Notes: generated from the letters alone by a model not told the origin. Positions 50,237 through 59,191 are shown, counted from the stretch's first letter. The stretch: 64,000 nucleotides of DNA from Actinomadura sp. K4S16 (GCF_008327685.1 NZ_BDDE01000013.1:558001-622000), one strand, 5' to 3'. Made by a program: numbers and translations.

Positions 50237-53059
50237 TCAGTCGTCGTCGGGTTCTTCGCCCCAGTGCCAGCCTGAGCCGTCCGGGTTGGGGACGATCACG
50301 CGCCGGGTGCGCGGGGCGGGGCGCGGTGCCGGTTGGGGCGGACCGTCCGCCCAGGGCGTCCACGGCGCCCCCTTGGGCTGCGGCGCCCCGTTGGACTGCG
50401 GCGCCCCGCCGGGCTCGGCACCGTCCGGAGCCGTCCGGAAGACGAGTCCCGGGGCCTCGGGCGCGCTCGGCTGCGGAGCGGACTGGAACGCCGCGTTCGC
50501 GTCCACTCGCGGCCGGGCGGGCGGTACGTCCGCGGGCGGCGGGCCCGGACGGCTCGGCGAAGCGCCGGACGGCTCGGTGCCCCGGCGCGGGCGAGGCGGC
50601 TCTGGCATCGGCCGGACCGTGCCGGGGCGCGGTCCGCTCGGCGCCCCACCCGGGGCCCCGTCCTGGGAAGCGGCGGAGGCGGGCGAGGTCTCCGCCCAGT
50701 TGATGGCGTAGGGGTAGGGCTGCTCGTCCGGGAGGCGCGGTGGGGCCGCGGCGGCGCCGACCGGGGCCAGGGCGGCGCGTTCGCGGAGGTCCATGCGGGA
50801 GTGCAGGCCCGCGAGGAAGCCCGGCAGCCACCAGTTGGCCGCGCCCATGAAGCGCATCGTGGCGGGGACGAGGAGGGAGCGGACGAGGGCCGCGTCCACC
50901 ACGACGGCCACGAACATGCCGACGCCGATGAGCTTCACGACGGTGATCCCGGCCATGCTGAACGCGGCGATGACGAGTAGGAACAGCAGCGCGGCGCTGG
51001 TGATGATGCCGCCGGTGTGCTGCATGCCGGACGCGACGGCGACCCGGTTGTCGTGCGTGAGGTCCCATTCCTCGCGGATACGGCTGAGCAGGAAGACCTC
51101 GTAGTCCATGGACAGGCCGAACACGACCGCCAGGATGAGGATCATGCTGGTGGCCTCGACGCCGCCGGTCGGGGTGAAGTCCAGCACCCCGGCGAGATGC
51201 CCGTACTGGAAGCCCCACACGATCGCGCCGAACGAGGCGCCGATCGACAGGACGTTCATGACGATGGCCTTCAGCGGCAGGACGATCGAGCCGAAGAACA
51301 TGAAGAGCAGGACGAACGTGGCGACCCCGACGACGAGCGCCATCTTCGGCAGGGACCTCATCAGGCTCGACATGAGGTCCATCTGCGCGGCGGTGCTGCC
51401 GCCGACGTCGATGTGCATCGGGTAGCCGTCCTTGGACAGGCTCATCCCGCGGATCTTGGTGACGAGGTCCTGGGCGTGCTGGTCCATCGGCTCGTACTTG
51501 TGCGTCACGGAGATCCGCACGCCCCCGTACGAGCCGGAGTAGCCGGTGAACTGGGCCTCGGTGACGCCCGGGAGGGCCGCGAGCTGCTTCCTGAACTGCT
51601 CCAGGTAGGGCGGGATGGGGTCGCCCTTGCCGGACGGCGTCCAGTCGCGCGGGATGAGGTCGCCGGAGACCACCACGTCGATGGGCTCGGCGGACCCGTT
51701 CGGGAAGTCCTTCTTGACGGTCTCCACCACGGCGCGGGTGGTGCTGTCCTTGGGCAGGACCCGGGCGTCGACGCTGCCGAACTGGACGTTCAGGAACGGC
51801 ACGAACATCACGCCCAGGATGACGAGCACGATCGCGAAGTACGGGAGCGGATGCTTCATCACGCTCTTGCCGAGCCGGTACCAGAAGCCGCTCTCGGGGT
51901 TTCGCCGCGCGCGCTTGGACGTGGGACGCCGCCACGGCATCTGCCCGCCCTCGACGCGCGGCCCTAGGAGCGCCAGGAGCGTCGGCAGCAGGACCGTGGC
52001 TCCGAACACGGCGACCATGACGGTGGCTATGCCGGCGAGCCCGATCGTCCGGAGGAACATCTGCGGGAAGAGCAGCAGCCCCGCGAGGGCCGCCGAGACG
52101 GTGATGCCGCTGACCATGATGGTGCGGCCGGCGGTCGCCATGGTGGCGGACAGGGCCGCCTCACGGAGCGGCTTGAGCGCCGTCCGGTACTCCTTCTTGG
52201 CGGCCTTGCGCGCCGCCTTGTCGCGTTCACGTTTCCACGGTTTGCCGGCCGGCAGCCCTTGCGCGGCCATGCCGCGCTGGAGTTCCTCACGGAAACGGCT
52301 GATGATGAACAGCGAGTAGTCGATCGCCAGGCCGACGCCCATCATCGTGACGACTTCCACGGCGAAGGACGTCACGTCGGCCGCGTACGTCACCACATGC
52401 AGGACGGCCAGTCCGCCCACCGTCGAGAAGACGGCCACGGCGAAGGGCAGGAACGAGGCCACCACAGCGCCGAACAGGATCATGAGCAGCAGGAACAGCG
52501 GCAGCGCGGTGATGGTCTCCGCGCGGACGATGTCGGACACCACCTGCTTGCCGAACTCCTCGCCCAGCGGGACGCTGCCGCCGTACCGGACGTCGAGCCC
52601 CGGCGCGGCCAAGCGGTCCTTTACGAGGTGGTAGTTCTCGGTCTTGTCCGCGCTCTCCTTGCCCTTCAGCTTGACCGCGACGAACGTCGAGTGCCGGTCG
52701 TGGGAGGCGAACGAGTGCGCGGCCTCGCCGTTGAACGACCAGTAGGAGACGATCTCCTCGACCTGGGCCTTGGGCAGCCGCGCGACGGTGGTGACGACGC
52801 TCGCCTCGAAGCGCGGGTCGTCCACCGTCATGGTGTCGCTCGAATACAGGACGAGGACGTCGGGGTTGGTGCTGCCGAAGTAGGTCGCGCCCAGCTTGGC
52901 GACGAGCGTCGAGGACGCGTCCGGGTCCTCGAAGCCGCCCTCCTTGAACTTGGCGAAGACGCCGAGCCCCCAGGCGCCCGCCACCCCGGTCATGACCAGG
53001 ATCAGGACAAGGCTGGCCCAGCGTCGCCGGTGGATGAGACGCCCCAGCCCCGAAAGCAT
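50237..53059 (-). CDS. MmpL-family lipid transporter (RND superfamily)
   Basis: A 940-residue inner-membrane transporter. It has two six-helix bundles, each preceded by a periplasmic domain. The proton-relay pairs of MmpL3-type proteins are present: Asp247-Tyr248 in GLAIDYSLFIISRFREEL and Asp652-Tyr653 in GLSMDYEVFLLSRIREEW. The C-terminal 170 residues are Pro/Gly/Ala-rich and disordered. ATG 53059 follows AGGAGGATC. It lies 65 bp downstream of the acyl-AMP ligase on the same strand. MmpL proteins move acylated lipids to the outer envelope, so this is the likely exporter of the locus product. Confidence 0.93.
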   Translation of the reverse strand: MLSGLGRLIHRRRWASLVLILVMTGVAGAWGLGVFAKFKEGGFEDPDASSTLVAKLGATYFGSTNPDVLVLYSSDTMTVDDPRFEASVVTTVARLPKAQVEEIVSYWSFNGEAAHSFASHDRHSTFVAVKLKGKESADKTENYHLVKDRLAAPGLDVRYGGSVPLGEEFGKQVVSDIVRAETITALPLFLLLMILFGAVVASFLPFAVAVFSTVGGLAVLHVVTYAADVTSFAVEVVTMMGVGLAIDYSLFIISRFREELQRGMAAQGLPAGKPWKRERDKAARKAAKKEYRTALKPLREAALSATMATAGRTIMVSGITVSAALAGLLLFPQMFLRTIGLAGIATVMVAVFGATVLLPTLLALLGPRVEGGQMPWRRPTSKRARRNPESGFWYRLGKSVMKHPLPYFAIVLVILGVMFVPFLNVQFGSVDARVLPKDSTTRAVVETVKKDFPNGSAEPIDVVVSGDLIPRDWTPSGKGDPIPPYLEQFRKQLAALPGVTEAQFTGYSGSYGGVRISVTHKYEPMDQHAQDLVTKIRGMSLSKDGYPMHIDVGGSTAAQMDLMSSLMRSLPKMALVVGVATFVLLFMFFGSIVLPLKAIVMNVLSIGASFGAIVWGFQYGHLAGVLDFTPTGGVEATSMILILAVVFGLSMDYEVFLLSRIREEWDLTHDNRVAVASGMQHTGGIITSAALLFLLVIAAFSMAGITVVKLIGVGMFVAVVVDAALVRSLLVPATMRFMGAANWWLPGFLAGLHSRMDLRERAALAPVGAAAAPPRLPDEQPYPYAINWAETSPASAASQDGAPGGAPSGPRPGTVRPMPEPPRPRRGTEPSGASPSRPGPPPADVPPARPRVDANAAFQSAPQPSAPEAPGLVFRTAPDGAEPGGAPQSNGAPQPKGAPWTPWADGPPQPAPRPAPRTRRVIVPNPDGSGWHWGEEPDDD

Positions 53060-53124
53060 GATCCTCCTGTTTCAGCACGGCCGCCCGGGGGCTCCCTCGC
53101 CCCCGCGCGGCCGGTTGTCCGTCG

Positions 53125-54921
53125 TTATTTGCGAGACGCCAGGCGGGCCGCCGTGGTCGCCAGGGCGCCGTCAAGGTAGCGCTGCCGGGTCGCGGCCCGT
53201 GCGATTTTCCCGCTGGAGGTGCGCGACACGCCACCCGGTTCGATCAACACGAAGTCGTGGACGCTCATCTCGTGCTCGACGTTGACGGCCGCGCGGACCG
53301 CGGACTCCACCTCGTCCACGTCGAGGCGCCCGAGGGGGACGCGCCGGTTGCGCTCGGCGACGACCACCAGCCGCTCGGTCTCCTCCCCGGTGAGCGCGAA
53401 CGCGGCCACATGGTCGGGGCGGATCGCCGGGTGCGCCTCCTGCGCGGTGACCTCGATGTCCTGCGGGTAGTGGTTGCGGCCGTCCACGATGATGAGGTCC
53501 TTGATGCGGCCGGTCACATAGAGCTCGCCCTCGTGGACGACCCCGTAGTCACCGGTCTTCATCCAGGGCCCGGACGGCAGGTCCCCGGGCTCGGCCAGCT
53601 CGCCGCCGAACGTGTCCTGGCTCCGCTCGGAGTTGCGCCAGTAGCCGGGCGCCGTGTTGGGGCCGTGCACCCAGATCTCGCCGACCCGCCCGTCCGGCTG
53701 CTCGACGCGCGCCTCGGGGTCGACGATCGCGACGATCTGCCCGCAGGGGCGGCCGCAGGAGACCAGCTCGCTCGTCCCGTCCGCGCCGTCCTCGCGGAGC
53801 CGCAGGTCGCCCTGGGTGAGCGCCTCCCGGTCCACGGAGATGATCTTCGGTGGGACGTCCTCGGCGGCGGCGGTGACGAACACGGTGGCCTCGGCCAGAC
53901 CGTAGCCCGGCGCCTGCGCGCCCGGCCGCAGTCCGGCCGGCGCCAGCGCGTCGGCGAACATCGACAGCGTGGAGGTGCGGATCGGCTCCGCGCCGTTCAG
54001 GCAGGTCGTCAGCCCGGACAGGTCCAGGTCGGCGATCTTCTCCGGCGCGGCCATGGACGCGACGTACTCGTAGGCGAAGTTCGGCCCCGCGGTGTAGACG
54101 TTCTTCCCGGGGCGCTCCGCGATGAGCTGGAGCCACCGCATCGGGTTCATGATGAACGAGACGGGGTCGGTGTAGATGGCGTGGTCGCCGCGCACCAGCG
54201 GCAGCGCCATCGTCGCGATGAGCCCCATGTCGTGGAACAGCGGCAGCCAGCTCACCAGTTCGGGGTTCGGCTTCTCGGGCGCCCACCCGGCCCACAGCTG
54301 CGCGGCGTTCGCCGTCACGTTGCCGTGAGTGATCTCGACTCCGGCGGGACGGCGCGTCGAGCCCGACGTGTACTGGAGGTAGGCGATGTCGTCGAACGCG
54401 ATCGCCTCGTCCTGCCACCGGTCCGCCAGGGAGAGGTCGACCTCCTCGGCGAACAGGATCTCCTTCGGCTGCGGGACGTCGTGGTCGGCGAGGAACTTCT
54501 CCACGTGCGGCAGCGCGTTCCGCGTCGTGACGATCACCGCGGGTTCGGCGTCGGCGTAGGCGCCGATCAGCCGGTCGGCGTGCCCCGGCAGGTCGGGCGA
54601 GAACAGCGGCACCGCGATGACGTGCGAGTACAGGGCGCCGAGCATGGTCATCATGTACTCGAGCGTCTGCGGCAGCAGCAGCGCGGCACGCTCCCCCGGC
54701 CCGCTGACCTGGCGGAGCGTCACGGCCATGGCGCGCGCCCGCCGGTCGGTCTCGGCCCAGCTCAGCGTGCGGTGCGCGCCGGACGGGTCGGCCGAGTAGT
54801 CGACGAAGGTGTAGGCCGGGGCGTCCGGCTTCTCCCTCGCCCACCGCGCGACCCGCTCGATCAGCGGGGTGCGGCCGGAGCCGCCGGGCAGGAGTTCGGG
54901 AAGCAGCGAGCCCAATGCCAT
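53125..54921 (-). CDS. Fatty-acyl-AMP ligase (FadD32-like FAAL)
   Basis: A 598-residue adenylating enzyme. FAAL hallmarks rather than CoA-synthetase hallmarks are seen: the segment SWLPLFHDMGLI, LQYTSGSTRRPAGVEITHGN, the extended N-terminal AYTFVDYSADPSG, and GRIKDLIIVDGRNHYPQDIE. It should form acyl-AMP and pass the acyl chain to an ACP, here most likely Ser57 of the PKS. The lysine motif near the end is RTSSGKIARAATR. ATG 54921 follows GGGAGATGATCA. It is the first gene of the ligase-mmpL operon, behind the TTGTCA-N6-TGACAA palindrome. Confidence 0.93.
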   Translation of the reverse strand: MALGSLLPELLPGGSGRTPLIERVARWAREKPDAPAYTFVDYSADPSGAHRTLSWAETDRRARAMAVTLRQVSGPGERAALLLPQTLEYMMTMLGALYSHVIAVPLFSPDLPGHADRLIGAYADAEPAVIVTTRNALPHVEKFLADHDVPQPKEILFAEEVDLSLADRWQDEAIAFDDIAYLQYTSGSTRRPAGVEITHGNVTANAAQLWAGWAPEKPNPELVSWLPLFHDMGLIATMALPLVRGDHAIYTDPVSFIMNPMRWLQLIAERPGKNVYTAGPNFAYEYVASMAAPEKIADLDLSGLTTCLNGAEPIRTSTLSMFADALAPAGLRPGAQAPGYGLAEATVFVTAAAEDVPPKIISVDREALTQGDLRLREDGADGTSELVSCGRPCGQIVAIVDPEARVEQPDGRVGEIWVHGPNTAPGYWRNSERSQDTFGGELAEPGDLPSGPWMKTGDYGVVHEGELYVTGRIKDLIIVDGRNHYPQDIEVTAQEAHPAIRPDHVAAFALTGEETERLVVVAERNRRVPLGRLDVDEVESAVRAAVNVEHEMSVHDFVLIEPGGVSRTSSGKIARAATRQRYLDGALATTAARLASRK

Positions 54922-55119
54922 TGATCATCTCCCGAGGGGACGGGCCGGACGGGGCCGTGGACGATGCCGTGAAGGGGGTTGCACGCCGCCGGCGGAGGTG
55001 CGCCGCGCCTGCCGGACGATTCCGTCTGGAGGCCTCCGGTGACCGGCGATGATCGTCAAGCTACCGGATGGTAGTCAGTGCGCGATATTAGCTCGCGGTC
55101 ACATTCGCCAAAGTCCGGT

Positions 55120-55137
55120 TTGTCACCCCCGTGACAA
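55120..55137. promoter_or_regulatory. Palindrome TTGTCA-N6-TGACAA upstream of the acyl-AMP ligase
   Basis: TTTGTCAC-CCCC-GTGACAAGA, with core and spacer matching the site at 46277. It lies about 200 bp upstream of the ligase ATG and about 55 bp beyond the 3' end of the zinc-ribbon gene. A second, smaller dyad CTACC-GGAT-GGTAG is at 55061-55074. Confidence 0.7.
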
Positions 55138-55192
55138 GAGGAAATCCCCTTTCACACATGGGCGTTCGCCCGGTCACCGACCGTGCCCGCGG

Positions 55193-55441
55193 CTACCGGT
55201 CGGCGGCGAAGATCTGCTGCATGATCCCCCGGCGGTGCCGTCCCTGGTAGGTCGTGTCCGGGTTCACCTCGTCCGGGAGCGCGGCGAGGTAGCGGCTCTC
55301 CGCGTCGATGAGCTGCTCCAGCTCGCCGCGGTCGAGAAAGACGCCCTTGCATCCCGGGCATTCCTCGATCACGACTCCGTGGCGTTCGTGGGTGTCGAGC
55401 TTCGACTCGCACTTCGGGCACTGCAGCGTCGCGTCTGACAT
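55193..55441 (-). CDS. Zinc-ribbon protein (zf-TFIIB family)
   Basis: An 82-residue protein with a zinc ribbon made of two CxxC knuckles: LQCPKCESKL and EECPGCKGVFLDRGELEQL. This is the TFIIB-type zinc-ribbon family of small bacterial proteins with unknown role. The charged C-terminal part ends GRHRRGIMQQIFAADR. ATG 55441 follows GGGGATCCGGT; a GTG or ATG seven codons earlier is in frame. It lies outside the lipid locus operons. Confidence 0.82.
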   Translation of the reverse strand: MSDATLQCPKCESKLDTHERHGVVIEECPGCKGVFLDRGELEQLIDAESRYLAALPDEVNPDTTYQGRHRRGIMQQIFAADR

Positions 55442-55597
55442 ACCGGATCCCCTGTCCGTCATGACCGCGTTTACCGTCGCCGGTCAGCTTACTGACACCT
55501 GCCCCTTTTCGGGGAGATACCGGGACGCTCACCCACCGATTCGGATGCGCCTGCCTGGCGCGCAGCCGTTCGCTTCGTCCCGGCCGGTCCGGCGGCG

Positions 55598-57490
55598 TCA
55601 GCCCGTTCTGTCCTGGCCTGCCCCGGCCTCGGCGCGGCTCAGGGCGGCCCTGCGCCGGTTCAGCACGATGCAGGCGGCGCCCCACAGAAGGCCGATCTCG
55701 GCCACGAAGGCGATGCCGAGGACGACCGCCCAGTCCGTCCCGTCCCCCTCCTTCAGACCGGCGGGGGACATCAGCGCCGTATCGTCGCCGTCGGCCGCCT
55801 GCGGCTGCGCCGGCGGCAGGACGACCGGCGCCGACGGCACCGGCGGAACCGGCCCGGGCAGACTCGAAGGGAACGGAGCCCCGGGGCTCGGCTGCCCGGG
55901 TCCGTACGGCGCCCCGGGGGCGCTCACGTCAGGCCCGCCGGGCAGTTCGCCCTTTCCATCCGGCTGAGAACCTGCCTTCGGCATGCCGCCGTGGCTCGGC
56001 TTGCTGCTCTCGCCCGGCTTCGCGCCAACGCTCGGCTTCACGTTGTAGGGCGGCTTCGTCCCGTAGGACGGCTTCCCGTGATGAGGAGGCATGAGGTTGT
56101 CGGGCGGCCGCACAACCTGAGACGGCTCCGCGCCCTGATTCGGCGTGGTGCCCTCGCTCGGCTCCGTGCTCTGGCTCGGCTCGGTGCCCTGAGAGGGCAC
56201 GAGGCTCTGAGGCGGCTGTGTGCCAGAAGACGGCATGCCATTTTGAGGCACCGCACTGTGAGGCGACTTACCGCCGTGGTCCGGCTTGGCGCCATGACTC
56301 GGCTTGCCATGGCTCGGCTTCGCGCCGTGACTCGGCATGACGCTGTGAGGCGGCTTCATGCTGTGAGGCGGCATGACGTTGTGAGGCGGCATGACGTTGT
56401 GAGGCGGCATGACGCTGTGAGGCGGCTTAACGCCGTGGTCCGGCTTCACACCGTGGCTCGGCTTCGCGCCATGGCTCGGCTTCGTGCTGTGAGGCGGCAT
56501 GACGTCGTGGGACGGCTTCATGCTTTGAGGCGGCTTGGCGCTGTGAGGCGGCTTCACGCTCTGGGGCGGGCCGGCGGGTTCGGGCTGCTCGGCTCCGAAC
56601 GTCGTGGGGCACGGCCATCCGCCCACGGTCGTGTTGCCTCCCACGCACGGCGGCAGGGACGCGCCGCCCGGCCCCACGGAACGCGGCTTCACACCGGGGG
56701 TCGGCGCGGTGCCCGCCCCCGGACGTGAACCCAGGCTCGGCTTGGCGCCGTGAGCCGACTCGCCACCGGACGGCGTGCGGGTCGAACACCACTGCGCGCC
56801 GGTGCCTGCCTTGTCGGCTGCGCATGGCGAAGGCCCATCCCCGTTCGACCGGGGCGGCATCGGCTTGGTGCTGGGTGGTTGGGCCGCCGAGCAGGGCAGC
56901 ATGCCGCTCTCCACGCAAGGCGACGGGATGTCCTCGCTCGGGCTCGTCTCGGATTTGGTGTTCGGCTGACCGCCAGACGTGCACGTCTCGTCTTCAGCGC
57001 AGTCGTCCTTGCCGGGGTAGTCGAAGGCCACGCGGGTCGAGCGGCGCGGGGCGTTGGAGGCGTCCACCACGGCGAGGATGCTCGGCGCCTTCGCGGACGG
57101 CCCCGACATCATCGAGGCGGGGAACCGGACCGTTCCGCTGCGGTCACGCCCCACCGCCCCCACATCACCCAGAGCGCAGCGCAGGCCCACACCGGTCTCC
57201 GAGCAGGCCGGCGAGAGGCTCGTCCAAGACAGGGAGCGGTCGGCGGTGAGACTCAGACCGACCCCGCGCGCGACGCCCCCCTCGGCACGGACTCGGATGG
57301 TGAAGGTCAGCGCGTAGGCGGTTCCCTGGGCCGTGGCGCCGCCGGATGTCGTGTCCATGAGCAACCGGACTCCCGAGGGGCCTGCCTCCGGCACGGCCTG
57401 GGCGGCGGGGCTCATGAGGGTGAGCGGCGCGGCCAGCGCAGTGCTCACCGTGATCGCGCCCCAGCGGGCCCTTCGACGCTCCTCTCGCAC
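55598..57490 (-). CDS. Membrane-anchored cell-surface protein with xxPxHx hexapeptide repeats
   Basis: A 630-residue exported protein of unknown function. It has a signal peptide (residues 1-32, ending AAQA) and a beta-rich domain (35-160, TYPE: RLLMDTTSGG...LRCALGDVG). A Cys-containing linker follows (CAEDETCTSGG, CVESGMLPC, PPCVGGNTTVGGWPC). Residues about 305-500 are degenerate hexapeptides such as VMPPHN, VMPPHS, MKPPHS and AKPSHG. Then come a Pro-rich spacer, a C-terminal helix (about 587-610) and a short NRRR tail. The layout is of a stalk spanning the wall. GTG 57490 follows GGGGGAGCGA. It is divergent from an IclR regulator. Confidence 0.82.
   Translation of the reverse strand: MREERRRARWGAITVSTALAAPLTLMSPAAQAVPEAGPSGVRLLMDTTSGGATAQGTAYALTFTIRVRAEGGVARGVGLSLTADRSLSWTSLSPACSETGVGLRCALGDVGAVGRDRSGTVRFPASMMSGPSAKAPSILAVVDASNAPRRSTRVAFDYPGKDDCAEDETCTSGGQPNTKSETSPSEDIPSPCVESGMLPCSAAQPPSTKPMPPRSNGDGPSPCAADKAGTGAQWCSTRTPSGGESAHGAKPSLGSRPGAGTAPTPGVKPRSVGPGGASLPPCVGGNTTVGGWPCPTTFGAEQPEPAGPPQSVKPPHSAKPPQSMKPSHDVMPPHSTKPSHGAKPSHGVKPDHGVKPPHSVMPPHNVMPPHNVMPPHSMKPPHSVMPSHGAKPSHGKPSHGAKPDHGGKSPHSAVPQNGMPSSGTQPPQSLVPSQGTEPSQSTEPSEGTTPNQGAEPSQVVRPPDNLMPPHHGKPSYGTKPPYNVKPSVGAKPGESSKPSHGGMPKAGSQPDGKGELPGGPDVSAPGAPYGPGQPSPGAPFPSSLPGPVPPVPSAPVVLPPAQPQAADGDDTALMSPAGLKEGDGTDWAVVLGIAFVAEIGLLWGAACIVLNRRRAALSRAEAGAGQDRTG
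55985..56575 (-). repeat. 18-bp degenerate tandem repeat coding xxPxHx
   Basis: About 30 units of 18 bp. The units around 56343-56423 are nearly identical (core GAGGCGGCATGACG on the plus strand), and those at either end have diverged. Reading frame is kept throughout; one unit is a residue short (HGKPSHG). Confidence 0.85.
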
Positions 57491-57613
57491 TCGCTCCCCC
57501 TCGCGGTCTCCTCATGGCTGCCCGGGGGGGGGCGACGCCGAGGCGTCGGGCACAGAGGGTTATTGCCCGGTCGCTCATCGGAGTAACATGCCTCATCCTG
57601 GCAACACACCCTC

Positions 57614-57628
57614 TTTCGCACAGCGAAA
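57614..57628. promoter_or_regulatory. IclR operator TTTCGC-ACA-GCGAAA
   Basis: A perfect 15-bp palindrome with a 3-bp spacer between the divergent hexapeptide-repeat gene and the IclR gene, 46 bp upstream of the IclR start. The form matches typical actinomycete IclR-family sites, implying autoregulation and possibly control of the divergent surface protein. Confidence 0.75.
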
Positions 57629-57674
57629 TCGATCCTCCGTAGAATCGGGTGGTCGCGAGGGAGAGGAGCCGGGG

Positions 57675-58424
57675 GTGGCGGAGGCCGTACGGTCGCTGGA
57701 GCGCGCGTTCGATCTGCTGGAGCATCTGGCGGACGCGGGCGGCGAGATGGCGCTGTCGGAGCTGACGGAGGCCTCCGGGCTGCCGATGCCGACGATCTAC
57801 CGGCTGATGCGGACGCTGGTGAACCAGGGCTACGTCCGTCAGGAGCCGTCCAAGCGCTACGCCCTCGGGCCGCGGCTCATCCGGCTGGGCGAGGGCGCGA
57901 GCCGCCTGCTCGGCACGTGGGCGCGGCCGGTGCTGTCCCGGTTGGTGGACGAGGTCGGCGAGACGGCCAACATGGCGGTGCTGGAGGGGGACGAGGCGGT
58001 GTACGTCGCGCAGGTGCCGTCCAAGCACTCGATGCGGATGTTCACCGAGGTGGGACGGCGCGTCCAGCCGCATTGCACGGGAGTGGGGAAGGCCCTCCTG
58101 GCGCAACTGTCCGACCAGCGGGTCCGCGAGATCCTCGGCAGGACGGGCATGGAGGCGCACACGCCCAACACGTTCACCGACGCGGACGCCCTGCTGAGGG
58201 AACTGGAGCAGATCCGCCGCCAGGGCTACGCGCTGGACGACGAGGAGCAGGAGATCGGTGTCCGCTGCGTCGCGGTGGCGCTGCAAGGCGCGCCGACTCT
58301 GACGGCCATCTCGGTCTCGGGCCCGTCAGGACGCATGACGCGCGAGGCCGTCCCGGACGTCGTCCCCATCATGCGCGACGCCGCCGACCGTTTCGCCAAG
58401 GATCTCGGCCCGGCCTCGTCCTGA
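57675..58424 (+). CDS. IclR-family transcriptional regulator
   Basis: A 249-residue regulator. The N-terminal winged HTH is SLERAFDLLEHLADAGGEMA followed by LSELTEASGLPMPTIYRLMR. The effector domain contains ANMAVLEGDEAVYVAQVPSKHSMRMFTEVGRR, PHCTGVGKALLAQL and RCVAVALQGAPTLTAISVSGP. The GTG start at 57675 follows GAGAGGAGCC. It resembles the AllR/GclR group of glyoxylate or allantoin regulators, but no such pathway genes lie near, so its effector is unknown. Confidence 0.92.
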   Translation: MAEAVRSLERAFDLLEHLADAGGEMALSELTEASGLPMPTIYRLMRTLVNQGYVRQEPSKRYALGPRLIRLGEGASRLLGTWARPVLSRLVDEVGETANMAVLEGDEAVYVAQVPSKHSMRMFTEVGRRVQPHCTGVGKALLAQLSDQRVREILGRTGMEAHTPNTFTDADALLRELEQIRRQGYALDDEEQEIGVRCVAVALQGAPTLTAISVSGPSGRMTREAVPDVVPIMRDAADRFAKDLGPASS

Positions 58425-58445
58425 CGCTGCTCTTCACATGCGAAA

Positions 58446-58470
58446 GCCCCCGGACCTGTGGTCCGGGGGC
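58446..58470. terminator. Bidirectional terminator
   Basis: Perfect 11-bp stem GCCCCCGGACC / GGTCCGGGGGC with loop TGT between the IclR gene and the convergent DUF1232 gene. Confidence 0.85.
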
Positions 58471-58487
58471 CAGACGTGAGGCGGTCG

Positions 58488-58850
58488 TCAGTCGACGGGC
58501 TCGCCGACGATGACGGTGGGCCGCCCGCTGCGCTCCCAGGTGACGAAGTCGCCCGCCGACTTCACCAGGACGGAGGCAAGCCAGAGCGCCAGCCCGGTGT
58601 CGTCGGCGATGCCGACCACGGGGATGACGTCGGGGACGGCGTCGACCGGGGAGATGATGTAGACGAGCCCCAGGGCGAGAAGTCCGAGCGTCCCGAAGGA
58701 CATCCCCTTGTACTGGCCCCGCAGGACCGACTTCAGCATCCTGGGGACGGCGCGGACGCGCTCCCAGAATCCGGGCGCGTGGGGTTCGAGCGTCTCGCGG
58801 TAGATATGCCAGGCCTGTCCGGCGGCGGCTGCACTGCGCTTCCTGTCCAC
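58488..58850 (-). CDS. YkvA/DUF1232 membrane protein
   Basis: A 120-residue protein. The DUF1232 signature GLVYIISPVDAVPDVIPVVGIADDTGLALWLAS covers residues about 60-95 and includes one or two hydrophobic segments. The N-terminal half is basic and helical. GTG 58850 is chosen because AGGAG lies at proper spacing; the GTG two codons earlier sits on the site itself. Function unknown. Confidence 0.85.
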   Translation of the reverse strand: MDRKRSAAAAGQAWHIYRETLEPHAPGFWERVRAVPRMLKSVLRGQYKGMSFGTLGLLALGLVYIISPVDAVPDVIPVVGIADDTGLALWLASVLVKSAGDFVTWERSGRPTVIVGEPVD

Positions 58851-59191
58851 CAGCACTCCTTATTTGGGGGTATGTGAGGGCGCGCCCCCGCGACGCCCAC
58901 GTACGACTAGGACGCGACCGGTGCCGGTTTTGTTCCCTCGGATCGGCCATGAGGCGCGGGTCACAGGGACCTGACCTGGGCCGCCGTCGAGATGGGCGCC
59001 GGCCGCCCGACGGCCGCGCTTGATCCGGGTTACCTCAGGTGAGGCATTCATCACTCTCATGGTCGACGTACGGCGGTTCGCGGCGTGTCGGCTGGCGTCC
59101 GCTGCGAGCATGAGTCACCCGGGCGGGGCGCCGCCTCCGTCCGGCACGACCGGCATGGCCCGTCGAGCATCGCAGGAGCTGACGTACCGAT
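58851..59191. other. Intergenic region, no gene seen
   Basis: 340 bp between divergent genes. The only structure noted is the small dyad CCTCA-GG-TGAGG near 59033-59044, which may be an operator for the downstream hydrolase. Confidence 0.45.
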
